Shown here: positions 51,271 to 60,443 of the stretch, piece after piece
Numbering within the stretch: the first letter of the stretch is position 1
Layout: each line of letters starts with the position of its first letter
Assembly (NCBI RefSeq): GCF_021191705.1
Contig: NZ_JAIWPU010000021.1
Location: 1-64,000, forward strand
DNA length: 64,000 nt
DNA from: Proluteimonas flavola
GTDB taxonomy: Bacteria > Pseudomonadota > Gammaproteobacteria > Xanthomonadales > Xanthomonadaceae
Direction: 5' to 3'
Notes under the pieces: model-generated
What the model was told of the DNA's origin: nothing
What the model saw: the letters and a program-made list of their open reading frames with translations, nothing else
Databases searched by the model: none
Translations under genes and position numbers: made by a program

Positions 51271-53049
51271 TCAGTCGATGAACTGCAACCGCGCCAGTTC
51301 GGCGTACAGGCCGTTCTGCGCCAGCAGTTCGGCATGCGTGCCCTGGGCGACGATGCGGCCGCGGTCCATGACCACGATGCGGTCGGCCTTGAGGATCGTC
51401 GCCAGCCGGTGCGCGATGACCAGCGTCGTGCGGCCTTCCATCAGGCGCGCCAGCGCTTCCTGCACGGCGAACTCGCTTTGCGCATCGAGCGCGGAGGTGG
51501 CTTCGTCGAGCAGCAGCACCGGCGCGTCGCGCAGCAGGGCGCGGGCGATCGCGATGCGCTGCTGCTGACCGCCGGACAGGCGCGCGCCACGCTCGCCCAA
51601 CTGGGCGTCGTAGCCGTCGGGCAGTTCGCGGATGAAGGCATCGGCCTCGGCCGCGCGCGCAGCCGCTTCGATGTCGGCATCGCCGGCATCGAGACGGCCG
51701 TAGCGGATGTTCTCGCGCGCGCTCGTGGCGAAGATCGTCGGCGACTGCGGCACCAGCGCGAGATGGCCGCGCAACACAGCGGGATCGAGGCCGCGGATGT
51801 CGACGCCATCGATCGACACCGAGCCCACGGCCGGATCGTGGAAGCGCAGCAGCAGCGACAGCACCGTGCTCTTGCCCGCACCCGACGGACCGACCAGGGC
51901 GACCGTCTCGCCGGGGGCGACATGCAGGCTGAAATGTTCCAGTGCTGGCGCGTCTGGCCGCGACGGGTAATGGAAACGCACGTCGTCGAAGCGCAGCTCT
52001 CCGCGCATTGGCGCCGGCAAGGTGGCCGGCGCGTCGGGCGCGCGGATGCCGGGATGTTCGACCAGCAGTTCGCCGATCCGGCCCATGCCGCCGGCGGCGC
52101 GTTGCAATTCGTTCCAGACTTCCGCCAGCGCGCCGACCGAGCCCGCGCCGAACAGCGCGTAGAGCACGAACTGGCCCAGCGTGCCGGCAGTCATACGGCC
52201 CTCGATGACATCGTGCGCGCCCGACCACAGCACCACGGTCACCGCGCCGAAGATCAGCGTGATCGCGACCGCGGTGATGATCGATTGCAGGCCGATGCGC
52301 CGGCGCGCGGTGGCGACCGATTGCGCGACCGCATCGCCGAAGCGCCCACGCTCCCACGGCTCGCGCGCATGCGCCTGCACGGTGCGGATCGCGGTCAGCG
52401 TTTCGTTGGCGAGCGCATTGGCGTCGGCCACGCGGTCCTGGCTCTGGCGCGAGATCTTCGCCAGCTTGCGGCCACCCAGCACCAGCGGCAGCACGAACAG
52501 CGGAATGCCGATCAGGGTGAACGCCGCGAGCCGCGGACTGGTGACCACCAGCATCGCGACGCTGCCGATCACCATCACGGTGCTGCGCAGCGCGACCGAC
52601 ATCGTCGAACCGACGACCGCGCGCAGCAGTTCGGTGTCCGCGCTCAGGCGCGAGACCAGATCGCCGCTGCGGGTCTGCTCGAAGAACGTCTGGTCGAGGT
52701 CGAGCAGGTGACCGTAGAGCCGGTTGCGCAGGTCGGCGACGACGCGCTCGCCGAGCAGCGAGACGAAGAAGAACCGCGCCGCGGTGAACACCGCCAGCGC
52801 GATCGCGACGAGCAGCAGCAGCGCGAACGCGCGGTCGATCTGGTCGCCACCGGTGAAGCCGTGGTCGATCATCTGCTTGACCGCCATCGGCAGGCTGAGC
52901 GTCGCCGCCGACGACAGCGCGAGCGCGACCATCCAGGCGGCGAACAGGCCGCGCTGGCGCATCACGAACGGCCACAGGGTCTTGAGCGCGCCGATGCGCG
53001 CCTTGGGTTCGCCGGCGCCGGGCGTCGTGGGGGGGGACTGGAATGCCAT
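51271..53049 (-). CDS. ABC exporter, MsbA-like (subfamily B)
   Basis: A 592-residue half transporter with six membrane segments (about residues 20-310) and a nucleotide-binding domain. Walker A is GPSGAGKST, the Q loop ALVPQSPTIF, signature LSGGQQQR, Walker B VLLLDEATSALD, and the H loop IAHRLATI. Such proteins flip lipids or export drugs. It is not next to lpxK, so it is probably not the essential MsbA. It overlaps the upstream YigZ gene by one base. Confidence 0.93.
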   Translation of the reverse strand: MAFQSPPTTPGAGEPKARIGALKTLWPFVMRQRGLFAAWMVALALSSAATLSLPMAVKQMIDHGFTGGDQIDRAFALLLLVAIALAVFTAARFFFVSLLGERVVADLRNRLYGHLLDLDQTFFEQTRSGDLVSRLSADTELLRAVVGSTMSVALRSTVMVIGSVAMLVVTSPRLAAFTLIGIPLFVLPLVLGGRKLAKISRQSQDRVADANALANETLTAIRTVQAHAREPWERGRFGDAVAQSVATARRRIGLQSIITAVAITLIFGAVTVVLWSGAHDVIEGRMTAGTLGQFVLYALFGAGSVGALAEVWNELQRAAGGMGRIGELLVEHPGIRAPDAPATLPAPMRGELRFDDVRFHYPSRPDAPALEHFSLHVAPGETVALVGPSGAGKSTVLSLLLRFHDPAVGSVSIDGVDIRGLDPAVLRGHLALVPQSPTIFATSARENIRYGRLDAGDADIEAAARAAEADAFIRELPDGYDAQLGERGARLSGGQQQRIAIARALLRDAPVLLLDEATSALDAQSEFAVQEALARLMEGRTTLVIAHRLATILKADRIVVMDRGRIVAQGTHAELLAQNGLYAELARLQFID

Positions 53050-53639
53050 CAGCCATTGTCGTCGATGCGGACCCGGTCACGGGTGGCATCGCGCAGACGG
53101 GTTTTCAAGTCGTCGACGCGATCGGCCGGCAGGTCCAGGAGCAGCGACACACCGTGGGTGTCGAAGGTTTCCGCGCGTTTGACCGCGAACGCGGCCGGCA
53201 GCGCGGCATGCACGCTGCCGATCGCATCGAACGGCGCACGCAGCCGCAGCGTCGCCATTTCGACCAGCGCGACGCGGGGCGCGGTGCGCAGGCATTCCGC
53301 TGCGCAGCCGCCGTAGGCGCGGACCAGGCCGCCAGCACCGAGCTTGATACCGCCATACCAGCGCACGACGACGACGGCGATGCGGTCGAAGCCCTGGCCA
53401 TCGATCGCCGCGAGAATCGGTCGCCCCGCGGTGCCGGCCGGCTCGCCGTCGTCGCTGGAGCGGTATTGATCGCCGATGCGCCAGGCCCAGCAGTTGTGGG
53501 TGGCATCGGCGACGTGCGCCTGCTGCATGAAAGCGGCGGCGCCGTCGGCATCGTCGACCGGCGCCGCGTGCGCCATGAAGCGGCTGTGCTTGACCTCGAG
53601 CGTGTGACTGACGGGGCCGGCCAGGGTATCGAGCGGCAT
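53049..53639 (-). CDS. YigZ/IMPACT family protein
   Basis: A 196-residue protein of the IMPACT family. It has the start HTLEVKHSRFMAHAAPV, HNCWAWRIG, SSDDGEPAGTAGRPIL and VVVRWYGGIKLGAGGLVRAYG, the last being its signature. The eukaryotic homologue regulates Gcn2; the bacterial role is unclear, perhaps translation-related. The ATG at 53639 overlaps the stop of the anti-sigma gene, which suggests one transcript. Confidence 0.92.
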   Translation of the reverse strand: MPLDTLAGPVSHTLEVKHSRFMAHAAPVDDADGAAAFMQQAHVADATHNCWAWRIGDQYRSSDDGEPAGTAGRPILAAIDGQGFDRIAVVVVRWYGGIKLGAGGLVRAYGGCAAECLRTAPRVALVEMATLRLRAPFDAIGSVHAALPAAFAVKRAETFDTHGVSLLLDLPADRVDDLKTRLRDATRDRVRIDDNG

Positions 53640-54628
53640 CAGTCCAGCAACGCGCGCAGGTCCGGCGGCAGTTCGGCCTGCGGATGACGACGATGGAATT
53701 CGGCCAGGCTCGCCTTCGCTTCGCCGATGCGACCGGCATCGAGCAGTTCGCGCACGCGCGCCAGCCACGCCGCGCGCACTTCGGGTGCATCGGCCGATGC
53801 GGGCGGATCGCCATCGTCGGGATCGTCGTCGATCGATTCGAGCATCAGGGCCTGCGATTCCGCGCGCGTCTGTCGGGCGGTCGCGGGCGTTGTCGGCGCC
53901 GCACGACGCGCCGCCGATTCCGCAGGCGCCTGCATCGGTGCGGGCGGCGAGGGTGGGGCCGGCGGCGGTGTGGGCGCGGGTGCAGTCTGAGCGGCAGCAG
54001 GAGGCGGTGGCTGCGGTGCGGCAGCAGGATGCACATCGGCACCGAACGCGGTCCGTCGCTCGAGCGGTTGCGGTGGGCGTTCGGGCGCAGCCGATGAGGT
54101 CCTGTCCGCGGATTCGGTTGCAGCGGCTTCGCGGCGCATCGAAGCGGACGGCGGTGCTTCGTCCGCTGCCGAGGCTGCGGACGACACCGTTGCGTCGGCG
54201 TCGGCGTCGGCTGCGGATCCGGCTGGCGGCGGCGCGGGTTCGGCGGGTGGGGGGGGCGAGATTTCGCGGGAGCGCAGCATTTCCGAGGTCGGCGGGGCCT
54301 GGGGCGCAGGCGCATCCGCAGGCACCTCGGACGCCGCACGCATGTCGGTGCCGGGCACCGGACGCAACTGCCAGGCGATGCCGACTGCCAATGCCAGCGA
54401 TGCGGCGATGCCGGCGGCGAACGGCCAGCGTCGGCGACGCGGCGACACGCGCCGGCGCGCGACGGCGACGTGCGCATGGGGGATCGCGGCGCCCGCAGCG
54501 TCGCGTGCGGCGCCCAGGATCGCCGCATCGAGCGCAGCCGAAGGCGACGCGGCATTGCCGTCGCGTGCCAGGCGCTCGGCCAGCATGCGTTCTTCGGGCG
54601 TCAGCGGTTCGCGGTCGGGTCGGTTCAT
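53639..54628 (-). CDS. Probable anti-sigma factor with Pro/Ala-rich domain
   Basis: A 329-residue protein directly after an ECF sigma gene with ATGA overlap. The N-terminal part (about residues 1-60) reads RPDREPLTPEERMLAERLARD, then a basic stretch and one membrane segment near residues 69-88 (WPFAAGIAASLALAVGIAWQL). The middle (about 95-270) is very rich in Pro, Ala and Ser; the C-terminal 50 residues form a predicted helical tail (RAAWLARVRELLDAGRIGEAKASLAEFHRRHP). A canonical zinc anti-sigma motif is not visible. The anti-sigma role is inferred from position and topology. Confidence 0.72.
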   Translation of the reverse strand: MNRPDREPLTPEERMLAERLARDGNAASPSAALDAAILGAARDAAGAAIPHAHVAVARRRVSPRRRRWPFAAGIAASLALAVGIAWQLRPVPGTDMRAASEVPADAPAPQAPPTSEMLRSREISPPPPAEPAPPPAGSAADADADATVSSAASAADEAPPSASMRREAAATESADRTSSAAPERPPQPLERRTAFGADVHPAAAPQPPPPAAAQTAPAPTPPPAPPSPPAPMQAPAESAARRAAPTTPATARQTRAESQALMLESIDDDPDDGDPPASADAPEVRAAWLARVRELLDAGRIGEAKASLAEFHRRHPQAELPPDLRALLD

Positions 54629-55191
54629 GGGCTCAGCAGCGTGCGCAGTTTGTCCATCGCGTAGCGCAGTCGCGACTTCACGGTTTCGCGGCCGACGCCG
54701 GTGATCGCGCCGATCTCCTCCAGCGTCAGCTCCTGTTCCAGCCGCAGCAGCACCACCTCGCGCTGCTCGTCCGGCAGGGACTCCACTGCGAGCTGCAACT
54801 GGCGACGCTGTTCGAACTCGGAGAGCTGGCGCTCGGGCGAATCGGGATCGACGATCCGCGCGGTGCGCAGGTCCGCATCCTCGGGTGGCGGCGGCCGATG
54901 CTGCGCGGCGCGCCAGTGATCGGCGAGGCGATTGTGGGCGATGCGGTAGAGCCAGGTCGTGAACAATGCGTCCGGTTTCCAGTCGGCGCGCGCGGCGATC
55001 ACGCGCTGCCAGATGTCCTGGAACACCTCGTCGGCCAGCGCGCCATTGCGCAGCTGGCGCACGAGAAACCGGTAGAGCTTGTCGCGATGGCGGCGGTAGA
55101 GCGTCTCGAACGCCGCGACATCGCCCGCGACCCATGCCCGCATCAGGGCATCGTCGCCGGGCGGCTCCTGCTGGCTGGCGATGTCGGGCAT
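54625..55191 (-). CDS. ECF-family RNA polymerase sigma factor
   Basis: A 188-residue sigma factor. Region 2 reads FETLYRRHRDKLYRFLVRQLRNGALADEVFQDIWQRVI, and region 4 LPDEQREVVLLRLEQELTLEEIGAITGVGRETVKSRLRYAM. The ATG at 55191 is chosen; an ATG at 55269 would add 26 residues of Ala/Pro-rich sequence. It is followed by a probable anti-sigma gene and YigZ. Its start faces the divergent GGDEF-EAL gene across 143 bases. Confidence 0.92.
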   Translation of the reverse strand: MPDIASQQEPPGDDALMRAWVAGDVAAFETLYRRHRDKLYRFLVRQLRNGALADEVFQDIWQRVIAARADWKPDALFTTWLYRIAHNRLADHWRAAQHRPPPPEDADLRTARIVDPDSPERQLSEFEQRRQLQLAVESLPDEQREVVLLRLEQELTLEEIGAITGVGRETVKSRLRYAMDKLRTLLSP

Positions 55192-55334
55192 GGCCAGCAG
55201 ATTACGTGCTGCGGACGTGGCCGGGAAGACCGGGCGGGCTGGAAACGCGGAAGCGGCGGGGGCGTACATGGGCTGGCGAACGTGCGGATGGCGCAGATGG
55301 GGTCGGACGCATGGGATCGCTCCGACGATTCGTT

Positions 55335-58235
55335 ATGCTCGACGCAATCAACACTCGCCCCGTACACGTGTCCGAACGCCAACGCCCCGATTCGCCGCCG
55401 CAGCCGCCTGCCGATGCACTTGTACGCGCGAGGGACATCCTCGCCACCGCCCCGGCCGGATGTTCGATCGCGATCGCCTGGCATTGCCCGTCCGTCGGCC
55501 GCGGCGCGATCCATGCGCCGGACGCACCGGTCGCCCTGGCGGACACCGCGACGGCTGTGCTCGACGACGATGCAGTCGCCGTCGACGATCTGCGTCTCCA
55601 CCGCGCGGTGCGCGGCGGGGCGCGCGTGGCGGTCGTGGTGGAAGCCGGGGATGACGATGCGATGTGCACCGCCTGGGCGCGCCTTGCGGCGAACGGTCTG
55701 CTCGCCGCGCTCGACGCGCTCGCCACCGATCAGGTCGTCGCGACGCTGCGACGGTCCGAACGCCTGCAGCAGGCGCTGTACGAGATCGCGGATCTGGCCG
55801 GTTCGTCACTGGAGATGGACGACGTGCTGGCGCGCATCCATGGCGTGGTCGGCGGACTGATGACCGCCGAGAACTTCTACATCGTGCTCTACGACGATCT
55901 CAGCGAGACGCTGCGCTTTTTGTACTTCGTCGATGCCCTCGATCCCTGGACCGCCGATCCCGGACAGGAGCTGCACGTCAGCGACATGCCCAACAGCCTG
56001 ACCCTCGCGCTGCTGCGCGAGGGCCAGCCGATGCTGGGACCGTCGGCGCAGCTGCGGCGCGCCCACGGTGTCGACGACGATGAGCTGCTGCACGGTCCGG
56101 ACAGCGCCGACTGGCTGGGCGTGCCGCTGCGGCGCGACGGCCGCGTCTGTGGCGCGATCGTGGTGCAGAGCTACGACCGCCCCGATCGCTACAGCCAGGA
56201 CGACCGGGCGCTGCTGGAGTTCGTGGCCCAGCACATCCTCACCGCGCTCGACCGCAAGCAGGCGCAAGCCGAACTGGAACGCCGCGTCGATTCGCGTACC
56301 CAGGAGCTGCAGGAAGCGAACTTCGGCCTGCAGGCGCAGATCGCCGAGCGCGCGCGCGCCGAGCGGCTGCAGCGGGCGCTGTACCGGATCAGCGAACTGT
56401 CGGTCGCTGCCGGCAGCGTCGAGCGGTTCTATGCCGACGTGCACGCGATCGTCGGCGAGTTGCTGTACGCGCGGAACTTCTACATCGCGATGCTGAGCCA
56501 GGACGGGCAGCGTCTCGAGTTTCCGTACTCGGTCGACGAGCGCGACGTGGCGCGTCGCCCGCGCGAACGGGCCAACGGCCTCACCGAATACGTCATCGGC
56601 ACTGGCGAACCGCTGCTCGCGCGGCGCGAGAGCATCGTGCTGCTGGAAGCCAGCGGCAAACTGCAGAGCCGAGGCACCCACGCGCAGTGCTGGCTGGGCG
56701 TGCCGCTGAGTCGCGATGGCCGGCCGGTCGGCGCGATCGCGGTGCAGAGCTACGACCCGGACATCAGCTTCGCGCACAGCGACCAGGCGCTGCTGACCTT
56801 CGTCGCGCATCACATCGACAACGCGCTGGAACGCAAGCGCGCGCAGGAAGCACTGAAGGCGGCGCACACCGAACTCGAATTCCGGGTCGACGCACGCACC
56901 CGCGAACTCGAGGAAGCCAATCGCGAGCTGCGGGCCCAGATCGGCGAGCGCGTGCGCGCGCAGCAACGCTTGGTGCACCAGGCCCGCCACGATCCGCTGA
57001 CCGGCCTGCCGAACCGCGTGCAGTTGCTCGAACATCTCAATGCCGTACTCGGATCATCGGAAAGTCGTCAGCAACCGTTCGCGGTCCTGTTCCTCGATCT
57101 CGACCGCTTCAAGCTGGTCAACGACAGCGTCGGCCATGCGGCAGGCGATGCGATGCTGGTCGAGATCGCACAACGCATCTCCGCGCTGCTCGGCCCGCAG
57201 GACATGGCCGCGCGCTTCGGCGGCGACGAGTTCGCCCTGGTGCTGGGCGGCGTCGACGATGCGGGCGTCGCAGACACGATGGCCGCGGCGCTGTTGGCGG
57301 CGCTGTCGCGACCGGTTTGGGTGGCCGGGCACGAGCTCTACCCCTCGGGCAGCATCGGGATCGCGATGTCGCATGCCGGTGCCGACGGCGACGGCCTGCT
57401 GCGCGACGCCGACGCGGCGATGTACCGCGCCAAGGCCTGCGGCCGCGACCGCAGCGAACGTTTCGACGAGGCGATGCGCGCAGAGGCCATGCGCCTGCTC
57501 GATCTCGAGGCGGACCTGCGCCGGGCGATCCTGCAGGAGGCGTTCGAGCCGTTCTTCCAGCCCATCGTGCGCCTCTCCGACGGCGTGGTGATCGGCCACG
57601 AGGCGCTGCTGCGCTGGCGCCACGAACTGCACGGCATCCTGCCGCCGGCCGAGTTCATCGGGGTGGGCGAGGACAGCGGCCTGATCGAACAGGTCGACTG
57701 GCTGATGTATCGCAAGGTCATCGGCATGATGGCGACCTCCAAGCTTCCGGGGTACGTGTCGATCAATGTCTCGCCGCGGCATTTCCGTTCCGACGATTTC
57801 GTCGAGCGGCTGCTGCTTCTGGTCGATGATGCGGGCGCCGATCCGGCGCGCCTGCGCATCGAGATCACCGAGGTCGCGCTGCTCGACGATGCGCCGCGTG
57901 CGCTGCGCATGCTCAGCCTGCTGCGCGAACGCGGCGTGCTCGCGCTGCTGGACGACTTCGGTACCGGCTTCTCGGCGTTGTCCTATCTGCACCGGTTCCC
58001 GATCCAGGCGCTGAAGATCGACCAGAGCTTCGTGCAGGGGCTGGGCAGCGATCTGCACGCCGAGAGCCTCGCCCTGGTCCGCGCGATCCTCGCGCTCGCC
58101 GGCACGCTCGGCATCGACACGATCGCCGAGGGCATCGAGACCCGGGCGCAGCGCGATATGCTCGACGAACTCGGCTGCCAGTACGGGCAGGGCTATCTGT
58201 ACGGGCGACCCGCGCCGATCCGGGACGGGCGCTGA
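55335..58235 (+). CDS. GAF-GAF-GGDEF-EAL signalling protein
   Basis: A 966-residue soluble protein. Two GAF-like sensory domains (about residues 150-310 and 360-520), each followed by a coiled coil (ELERRVDSRTQELQEANFGLQ; ELEFRVDARTRELEEANRELR), precede a GGDEF domain (RFGGDEF near residue 630) and an EAL domain (HEALLRW near 755; NVSPRHF, EITEV, DDFGTGFSAL). Both catalytic motifs are intact, so it may make and break cyclic di-GMP. The inhibitory RxxD site five residues before GGDEF reads GPQD, so feedback inhibition is probably lost. Start at 55335 is the first sensible ATG; a GTG at 55368 is possible. Confidence 0.92.
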   Translation: MLDAINTRPVHVSERQRPDSPPQPPADALVRARDILATAPAGCSIAIAWHCPSVGRGAIHAPDAPVALADTATAVLDDDAVAVDDLRLHRAVRGGARVAVVVEAGDDDAMCTAWARLAANGLLAALDALATDQVVATLRRSERLQQALYEIADLAGSSLEMDDVLARIHGVVGGLMTAENFYIVLYDDLSETLRFLYFVDALDPWTADPGQELHVSDMPNSLTLALLREGQPMLGPSAQLRRAHGVDDDELLHGPDSADWLGVPLRRDGRVCGAIVVQSYDRPDRYSQDDRALLEFVAQHILTALDRKQAQAELERRVDSRTQELQEANFGLQAQIAERARAERLQRALYRISELSVAAGSVERFYADVHAIVGELLYARNFYIAMLSQDGQRLEFPYSVDERDVARRPRERANGLTEYVIGTGEPLLARRESIVLLEASGKLQSRGTHAQCWLGVPLSRDGRPVGAIAVQSYDPDISFAHSDQALLTFVAHHIDNALERKRAQEALKAAHTELEFRVDARTRELEEANRELRAQIGERVRAQQRLVHQARHDPLTGLPNRVQLLEHLNAVLGSSESRQQPFAVLFLDLDRFKLVNDSVGHAAGDAMLVEIAQRISALLGPQDMAARFGGDEFALVLGGVDDAGVADTMAAALLAALSRPVWVAGHELYPSGSIGIAMSHAGADGDGLLRDADAAMYRAKACGRDRSERFDEAMRAEAMRLLDLEADLRRAILQEAFEPFFQPIVRLSDGVVIGHEALLRWRHELHGILPPAEFIGVGEDSGLIEQVDWLMYRKVIGMMATSKLPGYVSINVSPRHFRSDDFVERLLLLVDDAGADPARLRIEITEVALLDDAPRALRMLSLLRERGVLALLDDFGTGFSALSYLHRFPIQALKIDQSFVQGLGSDLHAESLALVRAILALAGTLGIDTIAEGIETRAQRDMLDELGCQYGQGYLYGRPAPIRDGR

Positions 58236-58283
58236 TGGCGCGATGCTAGAGTGCCGGCGATTTTTCGAACGCCGGAGCACGTC

Positions 58284-59204
58284 ATGCAGCAGATCCTGTC
58301 CTATCCGATCGGCATACCCGGGCAGCCCTGGGGCGACGCCGAACGCGCTGCATGGCGGTCGCGCCAGCTCCGGCAGCGCAGCCATGCCGACGATGTCGTG
58401 ACGCGCGTCGATGCCTTGCGCGATCGTTTCGACATCGAGACCTACGCCACGCTCGACGCGGGCGGCCGCAGTTATCCGCTGCTCGCGATCCGCAGCCGCG
58501 ACTGGAACCCGGATCTGCCGATCGGCGTGGTCACCGGTGGCGTGCACGGCTACGAGACCAGCGGCATCGAAGGTGCCCTGGCGTTCGTCGAGCAGTGCGC
58601 TGCCGGTTACGCGGGCCGGATCAATCTGCTGGTCGTGCCGTGCGTCAGTCCGTGGGGCTACGAGCACGTCCAGCGCTGGAACGTCGATGCGATCGACCCG
58701 AATCGATCCTTCCGCGCGGGCAGTCCGGCGCAGGAATCGGCGGCGCTGGTCGCGCTGCTCGCCCCGCTGCGCGACAGCGTACTGGTCCATGTGGATCTGC
58801 ACGAGACCACCGATACCGACGAATCCGAGTTCCGTCCGGCGTTGGCGGCGCGCGACGGCATGCCGTTCGAGCCGGGCGGCATTCCCGATGGCTTCTATCT
58901 GGTCGACGACAGCGAGCACCCGCAGCCCGCGTTCCAGCAGGCCGTGATCGCCGCGGTGGAGCGGGTGACGCACATCGCGCCGGCCGATGCCGATGGCGGG
59001 ATGATCGGCTCGCCGGTCGTCGCCCATGGCGTCATCGAGTATCCGCTGGAGAGGCTTGGCCTGTGCGCCGGCATCACCGGCGCGCGCTACGTGACCACGA
59101 CCGAGGTCTATCCCGACAGCCCGCGCACCACGCCGGCCCAATGCAATGCCGCCCAGGTCGCATCGATCGTCGCGGCGCTGGATTACGCGCTGGCGCACCG
59201 CTGA
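58284..59204 (+). CDS. M14-family metallocarboxypeptidase
   Basis: A 306-residue zinc peptidase-like protein. The zinc motif HxxE is GGVHGYETSG (His88, Glu91), and the third ligand is probably His173 in VHVDLHETTD; TEVYP gives a late acidic residue. No signal peptide, so cytoplasmic. Related proteins include DUF2817 and succinylglutamate desuccinylase-like groups, so the substrate may be a peptide or acylated amino acid. The ATG at 58284 is chosen since homology begins right away; an ATG at 58251 is in frame. Confidence 0.85.
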   Translation: MQQILSYPIGIPGQPWGDAERAAWRSRQLRQRSHADDVVTRVDALRDRFDIETYATLDAGGRSYPLLAIRSRDWNPDLPIGVVTGGVHGYETSGIEGALAFVEQCAAGYAGRINLLVVPCVSPWGYEHVQRWNVDAIDPNRSFRAGSPAQESAALVALLAPLRDSVLVHVDLHETTDTDESEFRPALAARDGMPFEPGGIPDGFYLVDDSEHPQPAFQQAVIAAVERVTHIAPADADGGMIGSPVVAHGVIEYPLERLGLCAGITGARYVTTTEVYPDSPRTTPAQCNAAQVASIVAALDYALAHR

Positions 59205-59308
59205 ATCGCCCCGACATGCGCGCTGTCGCGTGTCGTTCGTGGCGGCCGGGTGCCGGTGGCCACCTGCGGCGATTACCATCGAGGCCCGATCCGCCGCAGG
59301 AGCACGCC

Positions 59309-60211
59309 ATGGCCACACCGCCGAAGCAGACCGCACGCGACTTCGATCCCGATGTCCTCGCCCTGTTCGACGACTACGTGCACGGCGCGATCGATCGCCG
59401 CGGATTCCTCACGCGCGCGGGTCGCATCGCCGGCGCCGCGGGCGCGGTGGGGCTGCTGGCCGCACTGAGCCCGCAGTTCGCGAGCGCGCAGCAGATCGCG
59501 CCGGACGATGCGCGGTTGCAGACGCGCCGCGTGGAATTCGAGTCGCCCAGGGGCAATGGCCGCGGAGGCGGCTACCTCGCGCGGCCGGCCGGGGCGACCG
59601 GTCCGCTGCCGCTCGTGCTGGTGGTGCACGAGAACCGCGGCCTCAATCCGCATATCGAGGACGTCGCGCGGCGCATCGCGCTCGAGGGTTACATCGCGTT
59701 CGCGCCGGATGCGCTGTTTCCCAAGGGCGGCTATCCGGGCGAGGAGGACGCCGCGCGCGCCCTGTTCGCCACGCTCGACCAGGACAAGGCGCGGCAGGAT
59801 TTCGTCGCCGCCGCACACTGGCTGCAGGCCATCGAGGGCGGCAACGGCCATCTGGGCGTCGTGGGTTTCTGCTACGGCGGCGGCATGGCGAACTGGCTGG
59901 CGACGCAACTGCCGACACTGCGCGCCGCGGTGCCGTTCTACGGACCGGCGCCGCCGCTGGACGACGTGCCGAAGATCGCCGCGGAACTGCTGGTGGTGCT
60001 CGCGTCCAACGATGCCCGCGTCAACGCGCAGTGGCCGGACTACGAAGCCGCATTGGAGGCGGCGGGCAAGACGTTCGCGCTGTACCAGCCCGCCGACACC
60101 GAACACGGCTTCAACAACGACACCACGCCGCGCCACGACGAGGCCGCTGCGAAAGAGGCCTGGGCGCGGATGCTGGCGCTGTTCGCGCGCACGCTGAAAG
60201 TCCCGGCCTGA
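59309..60211 (+). CDS. Tat-exported dienelactone hydrolase-family protein
   Basis: A 300-residue alpha/beta hydrolase. The twin-arginine signal is RRGFLTRAG (residues 30-38) with a hydrophobic stretch ending in ASAQQ, so the protein should be exported folded. The dienelactone hydrolase nucleophile is Cys188 in GFCYGGG, with Asp near 235 and His266 (TEHGFNN). HENRGLNPHIEDVARR is also typical. It has a good ribosome site (GCAGGAG). A VOC remnant follows within 3 bases. Confidence 0.92.
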   Translation: MATPPKQTARDFDPDVLALFDDYVHGAIDRRGFLTRAGRIAGAAGAVGLLAALSPQFASAQQIAPDDARLQTRRVEFESPRGNGRGGGYLARPAGATGPLPLVLVVHENRGLNPHIEDVARRIALEGYIAFAPDALFPKGGYPGEEDAARALFATLDQDKARQDFVAAAHWLQAIEGGNGHLGVVGFCYGGGMANWLATQLPTLRAAVPFYGPAPPLDDVPKIAAELLVVLASNDARVNAQWPDYEAALEAAGKTFALYQPADTEHGFNNDTTPRHDEAAAKEAWARMLALFARTLKVPA

Positions 60212-60213
60212 GG

Positions 60214-60441
60214 ATGCTGCGGGGCCTGCACCATGTCGCGGTGATCTGCGGCGATTACGCGGTGTCGAAGGCGTTCGACGTCGAGACGCTGGGCCTGCGG
60301 GTGCTGGCCGAGCATTACCGCGAGGAACGGCAGTCGTGGAAGCTCGATCTCGCCCTGCCGGACGGCGGGCAGGTCGAGCTGTTCCCGTTTCCGGACGCGC
60401 CACCGCGGCCGTCGTAGCCGGAAGCGCGCGGCCTGCACCTG
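60214..60441 (+). pseudogene. Truncated VOC (glyoxalase-like) gene
   Basis: The frame from ATG 60214 encodes GLHHVAVICGDYAVSKAFDVETLGLRVLAEHYREERQSW and LDLALPDGGQVELFPFPDAPPRPS, the first half of a VOC family protein of about 125 residues. A TAG stop at 60415 comes where relatives continue with Tyr-Pro-Glu; reading through gives PEARGLHL, still family-like, until about 60441, where sequence of the convergent glutathione transferase gene begins. The second half of the fold is missing, so the 67-residue product should be non-functional. Confidence 0.8.
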
Positions 60442-60443
60442 AC

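Noticed and set aside
51271-53049. Assignment as the essential lipid A flippase MsbA
   Set aside because: The fold fits, but lpxK or other lipid A genes are not adjacent, so only MsbA-like is stated.
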